NCBI GenBank assembly: GCA_023266165.1
Contig: JAHFRR010000004.1
Location: 1 to 23,072 of the forward strand
Direction of reading: 5' to 3'
Length of the DNA stretch: 23,072 nucleotides
From: Thiotrichales bacterium
GTDB lineage: Bacteria; Pseudomonadota; Gammaproteobacteria; Francisellales; CACEW01
Shown: positions 1 through 7,274 of the stretch, piece by piece
Numbering within the stretch: the stretch's first letter is position 1
Layout: each line of letters starts with the position of its first letter
Translations under genes and position numbers: made by a program
The notes under the pieces: generated by a model
Seen by the model: the letters and a program-made list of their open reading frames with translations, nothing else
Database searches by the model: none
What the model was told of the DNA's origin: nothing

Positions 1-1439
1 AGCTTGCGAAGATTGCTGCACGGGTTGCCCACGATATCAAATCCCCATTGGCGAGCCTGGGTGTATTGATCAAGACCTGTGATGATCTCCCAGAGAATAA
101 GCGTATAACATTGCGGGAAGTAGCGAGAAGCATTGATGATATTGCTGCAGAGCTCTTAAACCAGTGTAATCCTGCGAAGGTTGCATCAGGGGAGCTTGAT
201 GAGCCACGCGAGTTTTTGGTGCTTTCGCCTTTATTGCAACAGCTGATGACAGATAAGAACCTTCAATATCAAAACCTTTCTCACACCTCTCTGAAGCTGA
301 TCTTAAACATCCCTGAAGATCAGCATTTTGTTTGCCTGATGGCCCAAAAGAGTGCGTTCACGCGCATGCTCTCCAACCTTATGAACAACGCCGTGGATGC
401 GATGAAAGATCAGAAAGGCCGTGCAGCCGTGCTTACACTGAGCTTAGAGACAGATCCGGAGCATGTCAAACTGACAATCCAAGATACGGGCAAAGGTATG
501 TCGCCTGAGATCATACAGAAGATTCTCGATGCGGTCAGCTTTACACAGGGCAAAAAAGAAGGGCATGGTATTGGGCTCGCGCAGGTGCGAGAAGCATTAG
601 AGGCCAATGAAGGTCAGTTGCATATCCAATCCCAACTGGGTATTGGAACAACGGTGACCGTGACATTTCCACATTGCAGAACGCCGAAGTGGCTGGGCAC
701 AGATCTTACGCTAAGAACCAATGATGAGGTTGTTGTTTTAGATGATGATGCCTCAATTCATGGGCTTTGGGATCTTCGGTTTGAAGCCCTTCAAAAGACA
801 TATCCAGAGTTGACCCTCAGGCACTTTAAAAAAGGTGAGGAAGCTTTAAATTATTTGAAGTCAAAGACTGCTGCTGAAAAACTTAAGACGTTTTTATTAG
901 CTGACTATGAGCTCTTGCGCCAAAAGATCACAGGCCTGGATGTCATTGCGGAAGGCGGTTTGCCCAGATCTTTGTTGGTGACAAGCTATTATGGCAGCCC
1001 TGACATTCAAGCGAAAATGATGCGTGTAGGCGCTAAGATCCTACCTAAGCAGTTAGCGCCTGAGATTTTGATTCAAGTCGAACAAGCATCCGATGTTGAT
1101 GCCAAGCCTATTGAGTTAGTTTTCCTGGAGGATGACTCTTTATTTGCTGAAATGATGATGGGTAATCTCTTCTACGACATTCATGCTAAGCATTACTTAA
1201 CTCCTGAGGCTTTTTTAAGAGAGCTGCCTGATTTGAATCTTAAACGGGATACACCTATTTCCATTGATAAAAATTTTGCGCAGAGTAAGATGGACGGCCT
1301 AAAGCTAGGGGCTAAGCTTCACGAGATGGGCTTTACAAGGCTTTATCTTTGCACGGGAGAAATGTTCAGTGCAGGTGTTCTGCCAGACTACCTCGTGGTG
1401 CTTGAAAAGCATGAGTTAGGGAAAATTTTTGAGAGATGA
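1..1439 (+). CDS. Hybrid sensor histidine kinase with two C-terminal receiver domains (5'-partial)
   Basis: The gene enters from the left edge; its reading frame is open from base 3. The first visible residues hold an H-box (VAHDIKSPLASL, phospho-accepting His codon at 30-32), so the dimerisation helix is cut by the window edge. A HATPase_c domain follows with N-box NLMNNAVDAM, G1 box DTGKGM and G2 box GHGIGLAQ. Two receiver-like domains come after it. The first has an acidic DDD, a candidate phospho-acceptor in LLADYELL, a T/S in LLVTS and a Lys in LPK. The second has EDD, a candidate Asp in SIDKNF, Thr in LCTGE and Lys in LEKHE. No HPt or DNA-binding domain follows, so phosphate would have to leave to another protein. 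It is the first visible gene and lies 55 bp before kdsA with no evident functional link. The input domain and ligand are unknown because the N-terminus is missing. Confidence 0.85.
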   Translation, partial: LAKIAARVAHDIKSPLASLGVLIKTCDDLPENKRITLREVARSIDDIAAELLNQCNPAKVASGELDEPREFLVLSPLLQQLMTDKNLQYQNLSHTSLKLILNIPEDQHFVCLMAQKSAFTRMLSNLMNNAVDAMKDQKGRAAVLTLSLETDPEHVKLTIQDTGKGMSPEIIQKILDAVSFTQGKKEGHGIGLAQVREALEANEGQLHIQSQLGIGTTVTVTFPHCRTPKWLGTDLTLRTNDEVVVLDDDASIHGLWDLRFEALQKTYPELTLRHFKKGEEALNYLKSKTAAEKLKTFLLADYELLRQKITGLDVIAEGGLPRSLLVTSYYGSPDIQAKMMRVGAKILPKQLAPEILIQVEQASDVDAKPIELVFLEDDSLFAEMMMGNLFYDIHAKHYLTPEAFLRELPDLNLKRDTPISIDKNFAQSKMDGLKLGAKLHEMGFTRLYLCTGEMFSAGVLPDYLVVLEKHELGKIFER

Positions 1440-1494
1440 TGTTTTCTGAAATGAAATTTAAGATGTCTAAGTTGCCAATAAAAAGGAGAGCCCT

Positions 1495-2328
1495 GTGAAG
1501 TTATGCGGATTTGAAGTTGGGTTAGATCAGCCATTTTTTCTCATTGCAGGGCCGTGCGTGGTTGAAACCGAAAGCTTAGCCCTCTCAAGCGCTGAGACCC
1601 TCAAACGCATGACAGAAAAGTTGAAAATCCCCTTTATTTACAAGTCTTCTTTTGATAAAGCCAATAGATCTTCTTCGAAAAGCTTTCGAGGGATTGGGAT
1701 GAGCAAAGCCTTAGAGATCTTAGCGAAAGTCAAGCGAGAGATCGGCGTGCCGATTTTGACCGATGTTCATGAAGATACGCCTTTGGATGAAGTGAGTGCG
1801 ATTGTGGATGTGCTCCAAACACCCGCGTTTTTGTGTCGTCAGACCAATTTTATTCAAAGCGTGGCGAAGACCCATCTTCCCATCAATATCAAGAAGGGCC
1901 AGTTTTTAGCGCCATGGGATATGGTGCATGTGGTTGAGAAGGCTCGTGAGACAGGGAATTCCCAGATCATGGTCTGCGAACGGGGTGTCTCGTTTGGGTA
2001 TAACAATCTGGTTTCAGATATGAGGTCCTTGGCCATCATGAGAGAAACAAAGTGCCCCGTGGTTTTTGATGCGACTCATTCCGTTCAGTTGCCAGGTGGG
2101 CTGGGCGCCAGCTCAGGCGGGCAGCGCGAATTTGTGCCTGTGTTGGCTCGCGCGGCAGTGGCTGTCGGGATTTCTGGGTTATTTATGGAAACCCATCCTG
2201 ACCCCGACAAGGCCTTGAGTGATGGCCCCAATTCATGGCCCTTAGATCAGATGGAAAATCTCTTAAAAACATTGAAAGCTCTCGATGAGTGTGTGAAGTC
2301 ACAAGGGTTTGCCGAGCTGCAGCTATAA
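1495..2328 (+). CDS. kdsA: 3-deoxy-8-phosphooctulonate synthase (Kdo-8-P synthase)
   Basis: A protein of 277 aa, the normal family length, that condenses phosphoenolpyruvate with arabinose 5-phosphate to Kdo-8-phosphate in the cytoplasm, the entry step to Kdo for lipid A/LPS. Family motifs are visible in order: AGPCVVE near residue 18, YKSSFDKANRSS, LTDVHED, the CRQTN segment, NIKKGQF, VFDATHSVQ, SGGQRE and ETHPDPDKALSDGPNS. The start is a GTG at 1495 preceded by AAGGAG seven bases upstream. Cys21 sits where metal-independent enzymes such as that of E. coli have Asn (GGMNVLES), which places this protein in the metal-dependent class. The usual neighbours pyrG and eno are not next to it. The annotation is secure; the metal class is inferred from the motif. 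Confidence 0.96.
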   Translation: MKLCGFEVGLDQPFFLIAGPCVVETESLALSSAETLKRMTEKLKIPFIYKSSFDKANRSSSKSFRGIGMSKALEILAKVKREIGVPILTDVHEDTPLDEVSAIVDVLQTPAFLCRQTNFIQSVAKTHLPINIKKGQFLAPWDMVHVVEKARETGNSQIMVCERGVSFGYNNLVSDMRSLAIMRETKCPVVFDATHSVQLPGGLGASSGGQREFVPVLARAAVAVGISGLFMETHPDPDKALSDGPNSWPLDQMENLLKTLKALDECVKSQGFAELQL

Positions 2329-2393
2329 GGGAGCTCTGTCGGTTTGAGTGGGTAATGCAAAAAAGCAAGTAACTTTCGCATGGCATTTCTTGC

Positions 2394-2431
2394 CCCCTCG
2401 CCCCTTGCGGGAGAGGGCTAGGGAGAGGGGT
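2394..2431 (-). repeat. REP-like GC-rich palindromic unit, copy 1
   Basis: A 38-bp unit with a cccgcaagggg-type core (here read as the reverse strand: ccccttgcggg). It is exactly the reverse complement of the unit at 2576-2613 and related to units near 3832-3867 and 13021-13071. It lies in the left arm of the inverted element after kdsA. Confidence 0.7.
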
Positions 2432-2507
2432 TCATGCTGGCAGTGCCTATATTCAGGCGTTGCCCAAACAGTTAGCGGCAATCATTCCTGAGGCTTGCAA
2501 ACATTAG
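2429..2507 (+). other. Possible vestigial coding tail inside the inverted element
   Basis: One plus-strand frame between the arms reads GSAYIQALPKQLAAIIPEA and ends CKH followed by TAG at 2505-2507. The composition is protein-like, but the frame has no start of its own and runs back into the repeat arm. I do not recognise the family. It may be cargo captured by the element or chance. Confidence 0.2.
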
Positions 2508-2575
2508 GTTTCGTCTTATGCAAAAATGGAGCTCATAAGGCACCCTCTCTTTTTCTAAAGGATTTTTCAAACCGC

Positions 2576-2613
2576 ACCCCTCTCCCTAGCCCTCTCCCGC
2601 AAGGGGCGAGGGG
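2576..2613 (+). repeat. REP-like GC-rich palindromic unit, copy 2
   Basis: Perfect reverse complement of 2394-2431. The run ccctctcccgcaaggggcgagggg can fold on itself around gcaa. It forms the right arm core of the 345-bp element. From 2678 to the end of holB at 2786 I see no gene or clear signal. Confidence 0.7.
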
Positions 2614-2785
2614 ACAAGAAATATGATGCGAAAGTTTTTTTATTTTTTAGAATTACCCACTCAAAACAACACAGAGCCATCAATAAGATAAAACGACTTA
2701 AACATCTCTCTTGCGACCACTGACATTTTTAGTATAACGTGAATTCACTAAGAAAATATGCAACCCTTCCTTGTGGCGCCTACCT

Positions 2786-3652
2786 TCATCTTTGGCAAGA
2801 TAAAATCTCAAAGCACTCAGCAAATAGGCCATCCCAGCGCAACGTGCTGTTTTGTGCGACGGGCAACTCCAGCCGCGCCTGTTGGACTTGCATGGCTTCT
2901 AACAGTGTGCGTGCCCGTGTCAAAGACCAGGGAGATGGCTGGTTTTTAGGGAAAAGTTTTTCAAACATCACAGGCGCTTCGCGATCTAACCCTCGTTTAA
3001 GGGCATCTAAGGCCATCTGCTGCAATAGTTTTACCACCCAGGAGAATTCCAGCGCCTGGCAGAACGTCGTGCGTTCTAGGGGGTCAAACGGCTGTTTCAT
3101 GGGGTTTGCAAGGCTGTCGGCCAGCTCAAAATAGCGTTCTGCATGTTCAAGCTGCTGGATGGCGTCTATCCAGTGATGTGAAAGATCAGTACCTAAAGAC
3201 CCGAGCGCGCAACGGCTGGTAATGGTGGGTAACAGGCGAGAAGGATGGCTGGAGGTTAAAATCCAATAGACCTGACCTGAGGGCTCTTCTAGACTTTTGA
3301 GCAAAGCATTGGCGGAGGCCGTGTTGAGCCGATCAGCCTCCTGTAAGATAATCACCTGACAATGCCCTTGTTGGGGCGTTTGATGGGTGAACTCAATGAC
3401 GGCACGAATGGCGTCGATTTTTAAAATCTGCAAGGCCCCTTCTGGCGATAGGATCTGCAGATCAGGGTGGCCGCCCTCGCTGTTCAAAAGCGCTTGTTGC
3501 TTCGCATCAACCCCCAACACGCTGAATGCCAGCGCGTTGGCCATATCCGCTAACACAGAAGGATCAGCCCCCGTTAAAAGCACAGCATGAGGCAATGTCC
3601 CTTGGGCATGTTGGTCTCGATAGCGGGTCAGGAGTGGATGATCAGGCTGCAT
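2786..3652 (-). CDS. holB: DNA polymerase III delta' subunit
   Basis: A clamp-loader AAA+-type subunit of 288 aa that, with delta and tau/gamma, loads the sliding clamp in the replisome. Diagnostic stretches are HAVLLTGADP, GGHPDLQILSPEG, VIILQEADRLNTASANALLKSLEEPS and TITSRC (the SRC sensor motif), followed by a helical C-terminal collar. As in other delta' proteins the P-loop region is degenerate (TGADPS rather than GxxGxGKT), so it should not hydrolyse ATP. The Cys cluster that binds zinc in E. coli delta', just before the HPD motif, is absent; that stretch reads LGVDAKQQALLNSEGG. The gene starts nine bases after the small gene at 3662-3823 and is probably co-transcribed with it. tmk, a frequent neighbour, is not adjacent. 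Confidence 0.9.
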   Translation of the reverse strand: MQPDHPLLTRYRDQHAQGTLPHAVLLTGADPSVLADMANALAFSVLGVDAKQQALLNSEGGHPDLQILSPEGALQILKIDAIRAVIEFTHQTPQQGHCQVIILQEADRLNTASANALLKSLEEPSGQVYWILTSSHPSRLLPTITSRCALGSLGTDLSHHWIDAIQQLEHAERYFELADSLANPMKQPFDPLERTTFCQALEFSWVVKLLQQMALDALKRGLDREAPVMFEKLFPKNQPSPWSLTRARTLLEAMQVQQARLELPVAQNSTLRWDGLFAECFEILSCQR

Positions 3653-3661
3653 AGCAGGGTT

Positions 3662-3823
3662 TTATTGAGGTTCAGATCGATGAAAAATATCACGATGCTT
3701 GGCAATCTCTTGGATCTGAGACTCAGAGCGCTCAGGATGTGCTTGATCAAAAGCTTTAAGAAATTGATCAGTTTGACTGACAAAGCGCGTTTTCTTGGGC
3801 CACAGCCATGCCAGTAGTTTCAT
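3662..3823 (-). CDS. Small conserved-looking hypothetical protein (53 aa) upstream of holB
   Basis: A short frame starting with ATG at 3823-3821 and ending with TAA at 3664-3662, translating as MKLLAWLWPKKTRF, then a segment rich in charged residues containing FVSQTDQFLKAFDQAHPER, then SQIQEIAKHRDIFH. The pattern FVSxxDxFLxxFDxxHP plus a Q..EI.KH..IF tail resembles very small uncharacterised proteins I associate with gammaproteobacteria such as Coxiella and Legionella, recalled from memory and not checked. It has no signal peptide and is mostly helical and soluble in appearance. It sits nine bases upstream of holB in the same direction. The function is unknown. Protein-like composition and tight spacing to holB argue that it is real. 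Confidence 0.65.
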   Translation of the reverse strand: MKLLAWLWPKKTRFVSQTDQFLKAFDQAHPERSESQIQEIAKHRDIFHRSEPQ

Positions 3824-3831
3824 ATTTTCCC

Positions 3832-3867
3832 CTCCACCCTAACCCTCCTCCGCAAGGGAGGAGGGAG
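3832..3867. repeat. REP-like palindrome between desaturase and small gene; terminator-like hairpin
   Basis: A variant of the same repeat family: ccctaaccctcctccgcaagggaggaggga. CCCTCCTCC (3843-3851) pairs with GGAGGAGGG (3857-3865) around a gcaag loop, giving a strong 9-bp stem. On the minus strand it lies just after the desaturase stop and before the 53-aa gene, so it could attenuate read-through, although no clear T-run follows. Confidence 0.6.
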
Positions 3868-3897
3868 TTTTGATACTGATGACTTGATATTAAATTG

Positions 3898-5091
3898 CTA
3901 AACTTTCACGCGATACGATTTTAAAAACCTGGCAAAATTCTCCAACGCGTGAATGCCACTTTGTTCTGCATTATGGCACCATGTTTTCAAGGCATCAATC
4001 AGATCACCCTGACTTGCCATGGTTTGCGCACAAATGGCATTGAGATCATCTCGAGACTGACACACCTGGCGTAAAGTCTCGCTTTGACTCAAGGTCACAC
4101 TGATTTTATCAACCTCAGGTGCTGAAAGCAGCGTACTGTTTCGAACAAGCAGGGCACGACGGCGACGCGTAAAAGCCTCACGCAGCGTGAGATTTTCACG
4201 GTGTATACCCCGCTCTTCTTGAAAAACAGGGCGAATCACCTGACGGCTAAAGCGCGCGAGAATGCGCAAGCGATCGGCCACCAGGGTTGTAACGGCTTCA
4301 ATATCCACTTCGCGATCCAATCGATTAGGCAGCATTTTAGGGGGCAAGCGCTTGACGTTTGCCAGTCCCACAAAACGCAAGATCTTGATATATTGCCAGC
4401 CCAAATCCAGCTCCCACCATTTGGATGACAGCTTGGCAGAGGTGCCATAGGTGTGATGATTGTTATGAAGCTCTTCGCCTACGATCAAGATCCCCCAAGG
4501 CATCAGGTTGGTAGAGGCATCCGCGCACTCATAATTGCGATATCCCACAAAGTGCCCGATTCCATTGATCACACCCGCTGCAAAGAAAGGCGTCCACGCC
4601 ATTTGAATGCCCCAGACAATAATACCGGGCACGCCCAATAAAATGACTTCAATCAACAGCAATAATAAAATCCCCTGCTTGCCTCGCAAAAAGGGTGTGC
4701 TATAGACATTACGCTCCAGCCAATCATCAGGGGTTCCAATGCCAAACTGCTCAAGGGTTCCAGGGTCTTTCTTGGCTTTGCGATAATATTCCGCGCCGCG
4801 CCAGAGAATTTGAGATACGCCTTCTATGACAGGGCTGTGAGGGTCATCCGCAGTTTCACAACGCGCATGATGCTTACGGTGGACAGACACCCATTCCTTG
4901 GTTTTCATGCCGGTGGTCAACCATAACCAGAATCGAAAAAAATGCGCGGCAATCGGGTGAAACACCAGAGCACGATGCGATTGGGCTCTGTGCAAATACA
5001 GGGTGACGCATGACATGGTGATGTGTGTGGCAATCAGCGTAAAGAGAACATAGCCCCACCAGGGTAAATTCAATAATCCAAAAAAGCCCAT
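3898..5091 (-). CDS. Membrane fatty acid desaturase (acyl-CoA delta-9 type)
   Basis: An integral membrane di-iron desaturase that introduces a cis double bond into saturated acyl chains, adjusting membrane fluidity. All three histidine boxes are visible: HRAQSH near residue 35, HRKHH near residue 70 and HNNHH near residue 210. Hydrophobic helices occur around residues 6-25, 50-62, 135-155 and 165-180. The last 130 residues or so form a charged, helical cytoplasmic tail beyond the usual catalytic core. I chose ATG at 5091 because AAAGGA lies eight bases before it; an in-frame ATG at 5100 sits directly on that Shine-Dalgarno and is less likely. The substrate (acyl-CoA or lipid-bound) cannot be told from sequence. 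It is the first gene of the minus-strand run toward holB. Confidence 0.9.
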   Translation of the reverse strand: MGFFGLLNLPWWGYVLFTLIATHITMSCVTLYLHRAQSHRALVFHPIAAHFFRFWLWLTTGMKTKEWVSVHRKHHARCETADDPHSPVIEGVSQILWRGAEYYRKAKKDPGTLEQFGIGTPDDWLERNVYSTPFLRGKQGILLLLLIEVILLGVPGIIVWGIQMAWTPFFAAGVINGIGHFVGYRNYECADASTNLMPWGILIVGEELHNNHHTYGTSAKLSSKWWELDLGWQYIKILRFVGLANVKRLPPKMLPNRLDREVDIEAVTTLVADRLRILARFSRQVIRPVFQEERGIHRENLTLREAFTRRRRALLVRNSTLLSAPEVDKISVTLSQSETLRQVCQSRDDLNAICAQTMASQGDLIDALKTWCHNAEQSGIHALENFARFLKSYRVKV

Positions 5092-5135
5092 CGCGAACAT
5101 CCTTTATTTCACGGCTATAGCAGCCAGGGGGAGGG

Positions 5136-5141
5136 AGTATA
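5136..5141 (-). promoter_or_regulatory. Candidate -10 box for the desaturase gene
   Basis: Read on the minus strand the sequence is TATACT, about 45 bp before the chosen start. The -35 at 17 bp spacing is weak (TTCCAT-like). A short GGCT/AGCC inverted repeat lies in the presumed leader (5113-5125). Low certainty. Confidence 0.35.
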
Positions 5142-5304
5142 ACACAGTTTGGGTTAACATGGAAAATTTCAGGTGAAAATTCCTGGACGTGCTTGTGACA
5201 CGATGATCTTTGTTTTGAGTTACAATGGGGTAGGTAGACAGATCCATTGCGAAAAGCTGTCAGTCCTGAAAGTTGTGAGCGTTGCCAGAGGGTTGAGAGA
5301 AATC

Positions 5305-6852
5305 GTGTTTGAAACCAAGCGTCTGATGTTGCGTGAGTGGAAAGAGGAGGATATCCCTGCCTTTGCAGCGATGAATCAAGATCCTGATGTCATGGAGTTT
5401 TTTCCTTCGACACTGACGGATGAAGAAACAAAAAGCCGAGTGGATTGGATGCGTTGCCATAGGGTCAAACATGGGTTTAGTAACTTCGCTGTTGAGCTTA
5501 AAGAAACTCATGAGTTTATTGGATTTGTTGGGCTTTCTATACCTCCTTATCAGATGCAGTTTACGCCGTGTATTGAAATAGGGTGGAGAATTGCAAAAAA
5601 TTTTTGGAATCAAGGCTATGCAACCGAGGCAGCCAGGATGGTTCTACATCTTGCTTTTGAGCACTATGGCTTGAAAGAAGTCGTATCTTTTACCTCTGCT
5701 CTCAACAAACCCTCGATGCGAGTGATGGAAAAGTTGGGAATGGTCAGAGATTTTCAGGGCGATTTTGATCATCCTAAGCTCCCTAGAGGCCATCCATTGG
5801 CCACACATGTTTTATATCGCATCACAAGAGAGAGCGTCGAAGCTAAAGATTGTGTCCAGATTGAACCCTATCACCCTGACTGGCCAGTACAGGCAAAATT
5901 TGAAATCGATCGTTTGAAATCGCGTTTAAACTTTTCATGGGTTCAAGGTATTGATCACATTGGCAGTACTGCAGTTCCAGGATTATGTGCAAAACCCATT
6001 GTAGATCTCGCCATTGGGGTGACGGGTCTTGAGTCTGCAAAAGCCTTGATTCCTATGCTTATCGAAGATGATTATATTTTTTGGGAAGATAATCCTGATA
6101 CAAGTAAGCTGTTTTTTGTCAAAGGTATGCCCCCTTTTGGAGAGCGGCGCACGCATCATATTCACGTCTTACCCGTCACACATCATGACTGGATCATCAG
6201 GCGGTTGTTCCGAGATTATTTAATCAAGCATCCAGAAACCAAACACGCCTACGCTGATTTAAAGCAAAATCTCGCATCTCAATATCAAAGCGATCGTGAG
6301 GCTTATACGAATTCCAAGACAACCTTCATTCGAGACATCAATCTCAAAGCAGTGAAGCCACACCTGCATTTTAAACCATTGGCAGAAACAGATTTTCCCT
6401 TGCTGCTGAAATGGCTGGAAGAGCCCCATATCAAAGCCTGGTGGGATCAGGATATCACTTGGACACTTGAACTCATTACTCAAAAATATAGCGCTGTTCG
6501 AAACGTCCATGGGTTTATAATTTTAGTTCAGCAAGTGCCTATTGGATATATTCAGTTTTATGATATCCATGATTTTTCTGATGCAGATAGGCCTCAATTT
6601 CCTCAGTCTGTTGCAAGGTTAGATTATTATATCGGTGAATCTGGATTTCTCAAAAAAAGCTTTGCTCCCCTTATTTTAAAAAAATTCTTGCAAGAGCAGG
6701 TCAAGCCTTTATTTTCAAGATGCCTGGTCGACCCTAATATTAAAAATATCGCCGCCATTTTTGCCTATGAAAAAGCAGGGTTCAGTAGGCTAATGGATGC
6801 TGAATCTGGGGAAGTGTGTTGGATGGCTGTGGATTTGGGGGCTCAGATATGA
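5305..6852 (+). CDS. Three-domain fusion: GNAT acetyltransferase - GrpB/UPF0157 - AAC(6')-like GNAT
   Basis: A protein of 515 aa from the GTG at 5305 joining three domains usually found separately. Residues 1-178 are a RimJ/RimL-type N-acetyltransferase (FETKRLMLREW start; acetyl-CoA loop NQGYATEA; MRVMEKLGM). Residues 183-345 are a GrpB/UPF0157 domain, a nucleotidyltransferase-fold family (YHPDWPVQAKFE, IDHIGSTAVPGL, KPIVDLAIGV, HHIHVLP). Residues 352-510 resemble aminoglycoside 6'-N-acetyltransferases (WWDQDITW, DPNIKNIAAIFAYEKAGF), but the usual GxG loop is altered to KKSFAPL. The frame is open upstream to 5173, so earlier starts (GTG 5173, ATG 5203) are possible; the family N-terminus and a GAGAGA just upstream favour 5305. 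Its stop overlaps the next gene's start (ATGA at 6849-6852). The substrates are unknown, and resistance should not be assumed. Confidence 0.85.
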   Translation: MFETKRLMLREWKEEDIPAFAAMNQDPDVMEFFPSTLTDEETKSRVDWMRCHRVKHGFSNFAVELKETHEFIGFVGLSIPPYQMQFTPCIEIGWRIAKNFWNQGYATEAARMVLHLAFEHYGLKEVVSFTSALNKPSMRVMEKLGMVRDFQGDFDHPKLPRGHPLATHVLYRITRESVEAKDCVQIEPYHPDWPVQAKFEIDRLKSRLNFSWVQGIDHIGSTAVPGLCAKPIVDLAIGVTGLESAKALIPMLIEDDYIFWEDNPDTSKLFFVKGMPPFGERRTHHIHVLPVTHHDWIIRRLFRDYLIKHPETKHAYADLKQNLASQYQSDREAYTNSKTTFIRDINLKAVKPHLHFKPLAETDFPLLLKWLEEPHIKAWWDQDITWTLELITQKYSAVRNVHGFIILVQQVPIGYIQFYDIHDFSDADRPQFPQSVARLDYYIGESGFLKKSFAPLILKKFLQEQVKPLFSRCLVDPNIKNIAAIFAYEKAGFSRLMDAESGEVCWMAVDLGAQI

Positions 6853-7265
6853 AAATCATCATAGATCACACACCTGAGCCCACTGAAAATGCTGTCCTCA
6901 GCGATGGCGTATTTGCCGCGTACGCAGATCTTGTGGGTGAGCGAGATCGGAGTTTTTCAGTATTTTTGAAAAATAACTCGGGAAAAATACTGGGTGGGCT
7001 ACAAGCTTTTTTTGACACCGAATCGATTTATATTAAGTCTTTGTGGGTGGATGATGCCTACAGACATCAGGGCCATGGAAAGCAATTGCTGAGGGTTGCA
7101 GAGCAAGAGGGGATCCAGCAAGGCTGCCGTCTGTCTACCGTGGACACATGGGATTTTCAGGCGGAAGGGTTTTATGTGAAAAACGGTTATGTCCGCATGG
7201 GCGAAATTAAAAATTATTGGAAGGGGTATTCGATGATATTTCTCAGGAAAGTTTTAAAAGGGTGA
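6849..7265 (+). CDS. GNAT family N-acetyltransferase (138 aa)
   Basis: A single-domain acetyl-CoA-dependent acyltransferase. The core is clear: SIYIKSLWVDDAYRHQGHGKQLL (residues about 60-82) with the canonical RxxGxG acetyl-CoA loop, then GFYVKNGYVRMGEI, the usual C-terminal strand and turn. The start is ATG 6849-6851, which overlaps the preceding stop by ATGA, so translation is probably coupled to the fusion protein. An in-frame TTG further upstream would lie inside the preceding gene and is not needed. The substrate is not predictable. Confidence 0.85.
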   Translation: MKIIIDHTPEPTENAVLSDGVFAAYADLVGERDRSFSVFLKNNSGKILGGLQAFFDTESIYIKSLWVDDAYRHQGHGKQLLRVAEQEGIQQGCRLSTVDTWDFQAEGFYVKNGYVRMGEIKNYWKGYSMIFLRKVLKG

Positions 7266-7274
7266 GTTGAAATA

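Larger units (their letters stand above)
2333..2677. repeat. 345-bp inverted-repeat element (MITE-like) between kdsA and holB
   Basis: This gene-free stretch begins four bases after the kdsA stop. Its two ends are inverted copies of each other: gctctgt (2333-2339) with acagagc (2671-2677), then tttgagtgggtaat (2343-2356) with attacccactcaaa (2652-2665), then actttcgcat (2372-2381) with atgcgaaagt (2625-2634), and finally a perfect 38-bp inverted pair (2394-2431 and 2576-2613). The arms are about 100 bp each and enclose roughly 140 bp of unique sequence. No transposase reading frame fits inside. I saw no convincing target-site duplication outside the arms. It could be a non-autonomous mobile element or two REP units that arose as a facing pair. 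Confidence 0.75.

Noticed and set aside
2394..2613. A CRISPR array, suggested by repeated GC-rich units
   Set aside because: Only two copies occur, they are inverted and not direct, and there are no regular spacers or cas genes.
2739..3134. Plus-strand open frame of 131 codons starting MNSLRKYATLPCG
   Set aside because: It lies opposite holB, whose minus-strand protein has clear family motifs; the plus frame has no recognisable domain and arises from the reverse complement of real coding sequence.
5193..5226. TTGTGA and TACAAT as a promoter for the GNAT-GrpB-GNAT gene
   Set aside because: The spacing is 22 bp, too long for a normal sigma70 promoter; no better -35 was found at 17 bp.
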